7,208 nt of DNA from an uncultured Clostridia bacterium (GCA_946405115.1 CAMJGB010000097.1:1-7208); one strand, 5' to 3'; positions 1-5,520 are shown, counted from the first letter of the stretch. Notes: generated by a model not told the origin, from the letters alone. Made by a program: numbers and translations.

Positions 1-42
1 TAGATTTGTACGAACGCCTGCAGGAGAAGGAGGAAACTCAAA

Positions 43-384
43 ATGGATTTGGTAAAAGTTATCGAGAGCGAGAACGTAAAGAATACATATCCTGAAGTTG
101 AGATTGGTGATTATGTTAAGGCATATCTCAAGATCAAGGAGGGTACTCGCGAGCGTATACAGATCTTCGAAGGTTATGTTATTGCCAGAAAGGGCGGCGG
201 ACTTTCCGAGACTATCACAATCCGTCGTATCTCATACGGCGTAGGCGTAGAGCGTATTTTACCTGTTAACTCACCTAAGATCGAGAAGATCGAGGTTATG
301 CGTAAGGGTAAGGTTAGAAGAGCTAAGCTCTATTACCTCAGAGGCAGACAGGGTAAGGCTGCTCGTATTCAGGAGAAGCTCTGA
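43..384 (+). CDS. rplS: 50S ribosomal protein L19
   Basis: Structural protein of the large ribosomal subunit, located at the 30S-50S interface. The 113-residue length is normal for the family. The N-terminal part carries the SH3-like barrel segment with G-D-Y-V (22-25) and the I-Q-I-F-E-G-Y-V run (39-46). The R-K-G-G-G-L stretch (49-54), the [13 protein letters not shown] core (59-71), and the basic C-terminus with [16 protein letters not shown] are hallmarks of L19. The start is fixed by a strong Shine-Dalgarno site, AAGGAGG at 27-33, nine bases upstream. It is followed by an intrinsic terminator and then rbgA, a ribosome-assembly gene, as in Bacillus subtilis. In many Firmicutes trmD lies upstream, but that region is outside the window. 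Identification is certain. Confidence 0.98.
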   Translation: MDLVKVIESENVKNTYPEVEIGDYVKAYLKIKEGTRERIQIFEGYVIARKGGGLSETITIRRISYGVGVERILPVNSPKIEKIEVMRKGKVRRAKLYYLRGRQGKAARIQEKL

Positions 385-412
385 TCCTAAAGTTTCTTAT
401 GACTTTGAATTT

Positions 413-443
413 AAGACATCGCACATCGCGGTGTCTTATTTTT
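413..443 (+). terminator. Rho-independent terminator after rplS
   Basis: A ten-base-pair hairpin with left arm AAGACATCGC (413-422), loop ACATC (423-427) and right arm GCGGTGTCTT (428-437). It is perfect except for one U-G wobble; 412 and 438 can add one more pair. A run of five T (439-443) follows after one A. It lies 29 bases after the rplS stop. It should end the rplS transcript and separate it from rbgA, which has its own promoter-like element immediately downstream. I see no matching T-run for the opposite strand, so it is probably one-directional. Confidence 0.85.
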
Positions 444-444
444 A

Positions 445-453
445 TGTTATGAT
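445..453 (+). promoter_or_regulatory. Extended -10 promoter for rbgA, likely leaderless
   Basis: TGT at 445-447 directly precedes TATGAT at 448-453, giving the TGn-TATAAT form of an extended -10 element, which can work without a good -35 box. No good -35 is present at 16-18 bp spacing, because that position falls in the terminator hairpin arm. The six bases 454-459 separate the -10 from the rbgA ATG at 460, so a normal start distance puts +1 on the A of the start codon. No Shine-Dalgarno site lies upstream of that ATG. The element is visible; its activity and the leaderless start are inferred. Confidence 0.6.
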
Positions 454-459
454 ATCCAC

Positions 460-1317
460 ATGGCACAAGATATTAACTGGTTTCCGGGCCACATGCGCAA
501 GGCCCTTAATGACACAAAAGACAAACTTAAACTTGTAGATCTGGTTTATGAGACATGCGATGCGAGAATTCCTTTCTCGAGCCGTAATCCGGAATTATCC
601 AAGATAATCGGAGATAAGAAGAGAATCCTTATTCTTAATAAGTCCGATCTTGCAGACCCCAATCTTACTGACGAATGGATTAAGTACCATAAAGCTAACG
701 GCTTGCCTGCCGTATCACTTGAGGCTGTTGACCGTAAAAGCATAGGTAAGCTTACGGACCTTACGATGGAACTAATGAAGGAGACTTTAGAGAAGGCTTC
801 AGCAAAGGGCAGAACTGGAAGACCTATCAGAGTAATGGTAGTAGGTGTTCCTAATACGGGTAAATCAACTCTAATTAATTCTCTTGCAGGAAAGAAGGCT
901 GCCGTAACAGGTGACAAGCCAGGTGTAACCCGTCAGCCTAAGTGGATTCCCACAGGCGGAAGACTCGAACTTATGGATATGCCGGGAGTACTCTGGCCTA
1001 AGCTTGGAAGCAGAAAGTCTCAGGTTATACTTGCTGCAACCGGTGCCGTAAAGGCTGAGGTTACAGACGTCGTTGAAGTTGCATACGATGCTTCCAATCT
1101 TCTTTGGGAGATGTATCCTTCTTTAATGTCTGATCGTTACGGTGAGTTTGAAGAGGGAATCGATCCTTATGACAGATTCCAGAAGATGGCCAGGAGCAAA
1201 GGCTGTCTTATGAGCGGCGGAAGAATTGATGAGGACAGATTCTCTAGACTGTTCCTCGATGATTTAAGAAGCGGAAGGATTGGAAGGATCACTTTCGAGA
1301 AAGCGCAGAAGGATTAA
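460..1317 (+). CDS. rbgA: Ribosome biogenesis GTPase RbgA (YlqF)
   Basis: Circularly permuted GTPase that acts late in 50S subunit assembly; in Bacillus subtilis it is essential and binds pre-50S particles. The motifs run in the permuted order expected: G4 N-K-S-D (60-63), then G1 G-V-P-N-T-G-K-S (129-136), G2 around T157 in P-G-V-T-R, and G3 D-M-P-G (173-176). The N-terminal W-F-P-G-H-M (7-12) carries the histidine (H11) equivalent to the catalytic histidine of the B. subtilis enzyme. The C-terminal 100 or so residues form the RNA-binding helical domain. Length 285 is normal. The start is fixed by the conserved WFPGHM motif lying only seven residues in, yet no Shine-Dalgarno site precedes it; see the -10 element just upstream. 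The stop shares a base with the start of rnhB, so the two are co-transcribed. RbgA sits beside the L19 gene, in keeping with a shared role in the large subunit. Confidence 0.97.
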   Translation: MAQDINWFPGHMRKALNDTKDKLKLVDLVYETCDARIPFSSRNPELSKIIGDKKRILILNKSDLADPNLTDEWIKYHKANGLPAVSLEAVDRKSIGKLTDLTMELMKETLEKASAKGRTGRPIRVMVVGVPNTGKSTLINSLAGKKAAVTGDKPGVTRQPKWIPTGGRLELMDMPGVLWPKLGSRKSQVILAATGAVKAEVTDVVEVAYDASNLLWEMYPSLMSDRYGEFEEGIDPYDRFQKMARSKGCLMSGGRIDEDRFSRLFLDDLRSGRIGRITFEKAQKD

Positions 1318-1964
1318 TGGCAAGACTTACACAAGAGCAGCTTATAGAAAAGTACGAGAATCTTTCAAAATATGAGAACCAGTATCTGTCTGAAGGCAAT
1401 ACTGTTATAGCAGGAATTGATGAAGCGGGCAGAGGACCTTTGGCAGGTCCCGTTGTTGCTGCCGCTTGCATTCTTGATCCTAATACAAAGATCTTGGGCC
1501 TTGATGATTCCAAGAAGCTTTCTGCGAAGAAGAGAGATGCGCTTTTCGATGAGATTAAGGAAAAAGCTTTGTGTTACGAGATCTGCCGTATCGAAGCAGA
1601 TGTTATAGATGACATCAACATTCTCGAAGCAACGAAGACTGCCATGAGAAACTGCGTAAAAGGTTTGGAAGCAAAGGGGTATAAGCCTCAGGTTTTGCTT
1701 ATTGATGCAGTTAAGCTTGAAGGTACTGATGTTCCCGTAATTGTTCCGATCATTAAAGGCGATGCGAATTCCAATTCCATTGCAGCTGCTTCAATTCTTG
1801 CAAAAGTAACCAGGGACAGAATAATGGCTGAATATGACAAAGTTTATCCAGGTTACGGATTCGCAGGACATAAGGGATATGGTACTGCTGCGCACTATAA
1901 AGCGATTCGGGAACTTGGAATGTGCCCGATTCACAGAAGATCATTTCTTAAAGTTATTCACTGA
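1317..1964 (+). CDS. rnhB: Ribonuclease HII
   Basis: Cleaves the RNA strand of RNA-DNA hybrids and incises at single ribonucleotides misincorporated in DNA. The 215-residue protein has the type 2 RNase H signature G-I-D-E-A-G-R-G-P-L-A-G-P-V (33-46), D-D-S-K-K-L (63-68), L-I-D (128-130), K-G-D (147-149) and the A-A-A-S-I-L-A-K-V-T-R-D helix (156-167). The four metal-binding acids are present: D35, E36, D130 and D149, matching D16, E17, D108 and D126 of the Escherichia coli enzyme. It has about 30 residues before the catalytic core, shorter than the B. subtilis N-terminal extension. The ATG overlaps the rbgA TAA by one base (TAATG), with a weak AAGGA (1309-1313) only three bases away, so translation probably depends on termination-reinitiation from rbgA. 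Its 3' end overlaps the opposite-strand GGDEF-EAL gene by 11 bp and no terminator is visible after it. Confidence 0.97.
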   Translation: MARLTQEQLIEKYENLSKYENQYLSEGNTVIAGIDEAGRGPLAGPVVAAACILDPNTKILGLDDSKKLSAKKRDALFDEIKEKALCYEICRIEADVIDDINILEATKTAMRNCVKGLEAKGYKPQVLLIDAVKLEGTDVPVIVPIIKGDANSNSIAAASILAKVTRDRIMAEYDKVYPGYGFAGHKGYGTAAHYKAIRELGMCPIHRRSFLKVIH

Positions 1965-3642
1965 GAGGTTTGCTTAAGGGATCAAGATTATTCGTAAGGC
2001 GTCTTTTGAAGAATCTTTCTGAGAGAGCCTTATCGAAAAGATCGCCCTGGAAATATCTGCAGCCATAGACTGCACACTTATTAACTACGTCATCGCTGTC
2101 AGGATCAGTGCAGACTACTTCATAACCAAGCTTATGCGCAAGTGTGATCAAAGACTCGATGATGATATTGTCTCTGGGTGATGTTGAGTTTATAAGATCA
2201 GGGGAGATTTTAAGATACTGATAATTGAAGTCACTGAGCATTGTGACAGAAGTTGTGCTCTTACCGTAGTCAGCAATGCAAATACGGATTCCGGCCTTAT
2301 TAAACTTCTGAGCAGCCACCTTCATCTCATCGTAATGACCGTGGAAGCTTGTCTCATCAAATTCCAATATGATCAATTCTCTCGAGATGTTTGCTCTGTC
2401 TACGCTTCTTAACAGATTATCGGCAAATGCAGTATTGAAATAATCGAATGAAGAGATGTGGATAGTAATGGGCAAGACAGCAATGCCTTCGTCCTCCCAC
2501 GACTTGATGAGCTCACAGGTCTTCCTGAAGAGGAAATCATCCATGTCTCTTAAAATGTTGCTGTTGCCTGTAGTTGAAGTTACAAGAGAATAGGGATCGA
2601 CAAGTCTGCCGTCCTTCCTCCAACGCAAAACAGCTTCAGCACCGCATATCTCAAGATTGCCGGATTCCTCATCTCTGATGAAAACGGGCTTGAAATATAC
2701 GAGGAACTGATTTGACTTCAATCCGTGAGTAATCTCTGAAAGATAGATGAAAGACTTGTTTCCGTTAGGGCTTCCGTCACCGTTGATATAGTAGATGTCA
2801 GGGTTATCGGGAAGTCTTGAATAGACAAGAGCATTCTCAGCAAGGTGGATAATGTCAGAACTCTTTCTTACGTTAGAAGCGAGACTTACAACACCTGCTC
2901 TTATGTTTACACTGTATTCAACGATATCTCCGTTAAGCTCGACACTTACTTCAGAGTTGTTCATTGAATTCAATATGCCTTCTACGTTTGAAGTTAAGAC
3001 AACCATTATAAAGCTGTCAGATGATAATCTTGATATCAATTCATAATTAGTGGAATCAAACAAGTCGAGACTGTCCTGTGCGAAGTCTCTGATGATTCTG
3101 TCAGTAATATCGGAACCGAAGATTCTGTTAATTGCTCCGCAGTTCTTTATGTTAACGCAGGCAACAGAATAATTCTCAGTGTTACCGGTCTCGAGTAGTT
3201 TATCAAGATAGTTAAGGAAGAACGTTACGTTGGTAAGCTGGGTGAGAGAATCATAGTACTTGGCATTCTCATATGCCTTAACCAGATTCTTAACACAAAT
3301 ACCGGACATAACTGTCTCACCGAATAACTGAATATTGTAATTATCTTCAGAGGAAAGAGGCTCGGCATCAACGAATCTTATGACCTTGAGCATTATAAGC
3401 CTGTCATTGCTGGCAACTCTTGTAAAAACAAACTCTTCGCCTAACGTAGCATTCTCTGAATCATAGATAACAGAGGATTCAATGCTTACTTCATTAAAGA
3501 ATATTCTGTAAGAGATTTTACTTATACCGAGTATCTGCGCAAAAAGATCGACAATGTCATTGCCTGAGAACTTGCTGTCAAAATCCTGACAGACTTTTAT
3601 GAGTTCCAAAATGTCATTTACTCCGAGCGCCATCGACTCCAT
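1954..3642 (-). CDS. Degenerate GGDEF-EAL domain protein, probably non-catalytic
   Basis: Cytoplasmic protein of 562 residues from the first ATG (559 from the second, at 3633), with no membrane segment. Residues 1-125 look like a divergent GAF-type sensor joined by a helix to the GGDEF domain; this is inferred from pattern only. The GGDEF domain begins at D-S-L-T-Q-L-T-N (131-138). Its metal-binding D-x-D is N164-I-K166, and the GGDEF loop itself reads S-S-D-S-F (207-211), so diguanylate cyclase activity is unlikely. The EAL domain (about 300-545) keeps E336 in G-A-E-A-V-L-R-W, E427, K478 and Q532-G533. The usual metal-ligand Asn is H395, the D-D-F-G motif is A457-D-Y-G, the Asp after the Lys is S480, and the A-E-G-V-E loop holding the catalytic Glu is C-T-D-P-D (511-515). 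Phosphodiesterase activity is therefore also unlikely. The role may be binding of cyclic di-GMP or protein partners, as for other degenerate members. It is alone on its strand, divergent from efp and convergent with rnhB. Family membership is secure; loss of activity is inference. Confidence 0.85.
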   Translation of the reverse strand: MESMALGVNDILELIKVCQDFDSKFSGNDIVDLFAQILGISKISYRIFFNEVSIESSVIYDSENATLGEEFVFTRVASNDRLIMLKVIRFVDAEPLSSEDNYNIQLFGETVMSGICVKNLVKAYENAKYYDSLTQLTNVTFFLNYLDKLLETGNTENYSVACVNIKNCGAINRIFGSDITDRIIRDFAQDSLDLFDSTNYELISRLSSDSFIMVVLTSNVEGILNSMNNSEVSVELNGDIVEYSVNIRAGVVSLASNVRKSSDIIHLAENALVYSRLPDNPDIYYINGDGSPNGNKSFIYLSEITHGLKSNQFLVYFKPVFIRDEESGNLEICGAEAVLRWRKDGRLVDPYSLVTSTTGNSNILRDMDDFLFRKTCELIKSWEDEGIAVLPITIHISSFDYFNTAFADNLLRSVDRANISRELIILEFDETSFHGHYDEMKVAAQKFNKAGIRICIADYGKSTTSVTMLSDFNYQYLKISPDLINSTSPRDNIIIESLITLAHKLGYEVVCTDPDSDDVVNKCAVYGCRYFQGDLFDKALSERFFKRRLTNNLDPLSKPLSE

Positions 3643-3669
3643 TTTATATTCTCAAATGCGCTGATTCAA
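3641..3669 (-). promoter_or_regulatory. Promoter for the GGDEF-EAL gene, overlapping its first ATG
   Basis: Read on the minus strand: -35 TTGAAT (3669-3664), a 17-bp spacer, and -10 TAAAAT (3646-3641), whose last two bases are the A and T of the first possible start codon (3642-3640). Seven bases after the -10 comes the second in-frame ATG (3633-3631), so transcription would start on or next to it and exclude the first ATG. Neither ATG has a clear Shine-Dalgarno site. An A8 tract on this strand (3701-3694) lies upstream of the -35 and could act like an UP element. The box match is good; use as a promoter is inferred. Confidence 0.55.
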
Positions 3670-3763
3670 GATGATTACAGACAATGTTGCATATTTTTTT
3701 TCTTTTAAGTAAAATATCGTGAAGTTTAAATATTAATCTAAGGAGAAATTTATGATCAGCGCA
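3657..3763. repeat. Nine-base inverted repeat flanking the divergent promoters
   Basis: TGCGCTGAT at 3657-3665 is the exact reverse complement of ATCAGCGCA at 3755-3763. The left copy lies in the spacer and -35 edge of the minus-strand promoter; the right copy covers efp codons 2-4. A match of this length in a region this size is modestly unlikely by chance, but the right copy also encodes the conserved Ile-Ser-Ala of EF-P, which weakens the case for a regulatory site. Confidence 0.25.
3687..3715 (+). promoter_or_regulatory. Sigma-A type promoter for the efp operon
   Basis: TTGCAT (3687-3692), an exact 17-bp spacer, and TAAAAT (3710-3715): a strong match to the housekeeping sigma consensus. 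The predicted start is near 3722, giving a leader of about 30 bases with a strong Shine-Dalgarno site, AAGGAG (3740-3745), six bases before the efp ATG. The spacer contains a run of eight T (3694-3701). It stands back to back with the minus-strand promoter; only 17 bp separate the two -35 boxes. Confidence 0.75.
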
Positions 3764-4309
3764 GGCGATTTTAGAAATGGACTTTGCTTCGAGATGGATA
3801 ATCAGGTTTATCAGGTTGTTGAGTTCCAGCATGTTAAGCCCGGTAAGGGAGCAGCGTTCGTTAGAACTAAGTATAAGAACGTTAAGACAGGTTCTGTAGT
3901 TGAAAGATCTTTCAACCCTAACGAGAAGTTCGAAGAGGCTCATCTCGACAGAAGAGATATGCAGTACCTCTACAACGACGGCGAGCTTTACTACTTCATG
4001 GATCAGGAGACATACGATCAGATGCCTATCCATGCAACACCTATCGGTGATGCAATCAAGTTCCTCAAGGAGGAGATGATCTGTAAGGTTCTTTCTTACA
4101 AGGGTGAAGTCTTCTCAGTTGAGCTTCCTATCACAGTTGAGCTTGTTATCACAGAGTGCGAGCCCGGTGTAAGAGGCGATACAACAAACAATGCTAACAA
4201 GTATGCTACTTTGGAGACAGGTGCTGTTGTTAAGGTTCCTTTGTTCGTTAACCAGGGCGAGACAATCAGAGTAGATACAAGAACAGGTGAATACCTCGAG
4301 CGTGCATAA
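3752..4309 (+). CDS. efp: Elongation factor P
   Basis: Binds the ribosome between the P and E sites and relieves stalling at polyproline stretches. At 185 residues the length is standard for the three-domain protein (KOW-like domain I, then two OB folds). The N-terminal [10 protein letters not shown] start is typical, and the domain I loop reads P-G-K-G-A-A-F (30-36), with K32 at the position that carries the post-translational modification in other bacteria (5-aminopentanol in B. subtilis). The C-terminal signature is present as G-D-T-T-N-N-A-N-K (about 156-164) followed by V-K-V-P-L-F-V and the terminal [10 protein letters not shown]. Strong Shine-Dalgarno AAGGAG at 3740-3745 fixes the start. 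It is the first gene of the right-hand block, 24 bases before the Asp23-family gene. No modification enzyme is encoded in the window. Identification is certain. Confidence 0.98.
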   Translation: MISAGDFRNGLCFEMDNQVYQVVEFQHVKPGKGAAFVRTKYKNVKTGSVVERSFNPNEKFEEAHLDRRDMQYLYNDGELYYFMDQETYDQMPIHATPIGDAIKFLKEEMICKVLSYKGEVFSVELPITVELVITECEPGVRGDTTNNANKYATLETGAVVKVPLFVNQGETIRVDTRTGEYLERA

Positions 4310-4319
4310 TCAGCACGTT
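4299..4319 (+). terminator. Weak hairpin at the efp stop, possible attenuator
   Basis: AGCGTGC (4299-4305) can pair with GCACGTT (4313-4319) across a seven-base loop that contains the efp TAA (4307-4309); one pair is G-U. A broken pyrimidine run TTTCCTTT (4318-4325) follows. The stem is short and the T-tract interrupted, so at most it would reduce read-through from efp into the Asp23-family gene, allowing EF-P to be made in excess of downstream products. It could also be chance. Confidence 0.3.
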
Positions 4320-4333
4320 TCCTTTGAAGGTTA

Positions 4334-4729
4334 ATGAGTTTTAATTCAAACATTGAATCTATTAAAGGCGATCGATCGATGACGCAGGGCTTCGTGGCGC
4401 AATACGCCGCAGAAGCCGCGCTTCAGATCGAGGGTGTCTGTGAACTTAAACCTTCATTTGCTGTTGCACTTAAGGAGAAATCCGGTGTTGTTCACGAAGG
4501 TAAGGGCGTTCGAGTTGTATTCGGTGATTCCGGCAAGGAGAACGTTTCCATTACAGTTTATCCTGTAATCTATTACGGTATGGTTATACCTGAGGTTGCA
4601 TGGTCGATTCAGGAGAAGGTAAAAAGAGACGTTGAGCTTTATACCGGTCTTGATGTTGAATCTGTAGATGTTTATGTCTGCGGTGTTCGTGAGAGAAGTG
4701 AGGACCAAAGGAGACAAGAGATAACATGA
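4334..4729 (+). CDS. Asp23/Gls24 family envelope-associated protein
   Basis: Small soluble protein of the Asp23 (alkaline shock protein 23, Gls24, B. subtilis YqhY) family. In Staphylococcus aureus Asp23 is an abundant protein held at the membrane by AmaP; B. subtilis YqhY affects fatty-acid precursor synthesis. Length 131 fits. Visible family features are the helix A-A-E-A-A-L-Q-I-E-G-V (25-35), the beta-strand V-S-I-T-V-Y-P-V-I-Y-Y-G (71-82), and the C-terminal I-P-E-V-A-W-S-I-Q-E-K-V-K-R-D-V-E-L-Y-T-G (85-105) followed by V-E-S-V-D-V-Y-V. Start choice is uncertain: the ATG at 4334 has GAAGG (4326-4330) only three bases away, whereas an in-frame ATG at 4379 (residue 16) has AAAGG (4364-4368) ten bases away and begins nearer the conserved domain. 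It overlaps the AmaP-like gene by 4 bp (ATGA), pointing to coupled translation and a shared complex. Confidence 0.93.
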   Translation: MSFNSNIESIKGDRSMTQGFVAQYAAEAALQIEGVCELKPSFAVALKEKSGVVHEGKGVRVVFGDSGKENVSITVYPVIYYGMVIPEVAWSIQEKVKRDVELYTGLDVESVDVYVCGVRERSEDQRRQEIT

Positions 4730-5280
4730 ATGGCTTAATGAGAGTCCTGCTTTTTATATATTCTGTATTTCTGGCACTTTTATCGATCATCCTTCTTTTC
4801 GCAGTAATCGATGACGGTATCTTTGCAGATCTCCTTTCACCTTTGTCTTCAATCGTAACTAATCCTGTTACAAGATATGCTTATGTAGGCGTTCTGTTGG
4901 TTGTACTTATTTCATGTATCCTCAGCATCTTCGGTGTTATTTCGATCGGAAGAGCCTACAGAACCAAGCTTAGAAAGACAGATATCGGTACTGTAGATAT
5001 CGGAGCTGATGCTCTCGAGTCTATCGCTAAGAATGCAGCCATGTCTGCACAGGCCGGTATTAAGACTGTTAAGGCAAGAGTTATGTCTGCCAAGAACGGA
5101 GCCATCAGCGTTAACATCAACGCTATCCTTTATTCCAACGTTGAGATTCCTTCATCCATGTCAAAGGTACAGGAGAGAATCAAGAAGGATATCGAGCGTT
5201 ATACCGGAATTATCGTAGAAGAAGTTAAGGTTAGAGTTACGAGAGTCGAGCCTGCAGCGGCAAGAGTCGAAGGACGATAA
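4726..5280 (+). CDS. amaP: AmaP-like membrane anchor with Asp23-like C-terminal domain
   Basis: Two hydrophobic segments, roughly residues 6-28 and 50-74, form a membrane hairpin. The remaining 110 residues, which start with basic R-A-Y-R-T-K-L-R-K, are expected to be cytoplasmic. The C-terminal part is itself Asp23-like: I-S-V-N-I-N-A-I-L-Y-S-N, then I-P-S-S-M-S-K-V-Q-E-R-I-K-K-D-I-E-R-Y-T-G followed by V-E-E-V-K-V-R-V, lines up closely with the preceding gene's C-terminal half. In S. aureus AmaP binds Asp23 and localises it to the membrane, so this protein probably anchors its neighbour. Length 184 matches the family. The start overlaps the upstream stop as ATGA. The AAAGGAG site (4707-4713) lies 12 bases upstream, rather far, so an in-frame ATG at 4738 (residue 5) is possible. 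The symbol is by family resemblance. Confidence 0.85.
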   Translation: MNGLMRVLLFIYSVFLALLSIILLFAVIDDGIFADLLSPLSSIVTNPVTRYAYVGVLLVVLISCILSIFGVISIGRAYRTKLRKTDIGTVDIGADALESIAKNAAMSAQAGIKTVKARVMSAKNGAISVNINAILYSNVEIPSSMSKVQERIKKDIERYTGIIVEEVKVRVTRVEPAAARVEGR

Positions 5281-5283
5281 ACC

Positions 5284-5520
5284 ATGGAACGTCTGCTTTC
5301 CAGAATCTTCGAGAAACTTAAGAATACAAAGGCGGGCGCATTGGTCGCCTTTATGTTCTTTATTATTGCAGTTTTGATTTGCATATTCGGTTTCTGGAAG
5401 ACTTTGTTTATCGTAATATTCACAATAGTTGGATTTATCGTCGGATCATTTGTATTTGGCGATGAGAGCAGATTTAAGAAATTTCTTGACAGAATACTGC
5501 CTCCCGGGAGAGTAAGATGA
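5284..5520 (+). CDS. DUF2273 small membrane protein
   Basis: A 78-residue protein with two adjacent hydrophobic stretches (about 18-37 and 40-58) joined by G-F-W-K-T-L-F-I (36-43). This turn, together with the C-terminal L-D-R-I-L-P-P (68-74), is characteristic of DUF2273 proteins that accompany Asp23 and AmaP genes in Gram-positive bacteria. Its exact activity is not established; it probably belongs to the same membrane-bound Asp23 assembly. The start is three bases after the AmaP-like stop, with AAGGA (5270-5274) nine bases upstream. Its TGA overlaps the nusB ATG (ATGA), so it is translated in step with nusB. Confidence 0.88.
   Translation: MERLLSRIFEKLKNTKAGALVAFMFFIIAVLICIFGFWKTLFIVIFTIVGFIVGSFVFGDESRFKKFLDRILPPGRVR

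Noticed and set aside
3..95. A reading frame open from base 3 to a TGA at 93-95, overlapping the start of rplS, that could be the tail of an upstream gene such as trmD.
   Set aside because: Thirty-odd codons without a stop is common by chance; the residues do not match a TrmD C-terminus I recognise, and it would need a 50-base overlap with rplS.
546..917. Minus-strand open frame of 123 codons inside rbgA.
   Set aside because: Antisense to the permuted GTPase motifs; composition reflects the complementary codons of rbgA.
1947..1978. CTTAA/TTAAG pairing at the rnhB/GGDEF-EAL junction as a bidirectional terminator.
   Set aside because: Only five A/T-rich pairs across a 22-base loop and no T-run on either strand.
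3687..3751. Riboswitch or structured leader before efp.
   Set aside because: The predicted leader is only about 30 bases and A/T-rich, too short for a known riboswitch and with no stable hairpin visible.
3644..4033. Long open frame on the minus strand opposite efp.
   Set aside because: It lies wholly antisense to the certain efp gene and its promoter region, has no family resemblance, and shows runs of hydrophobic residues typical of a shadow frame.
4324..4345. Possible internal promoter before the Asp23-family gene (TTGAAG and TTTAAT).
   Set aside because: The boxes are only about 10 bp apart, and no better -35 exists at 16-18 bp from the TTTAAT.
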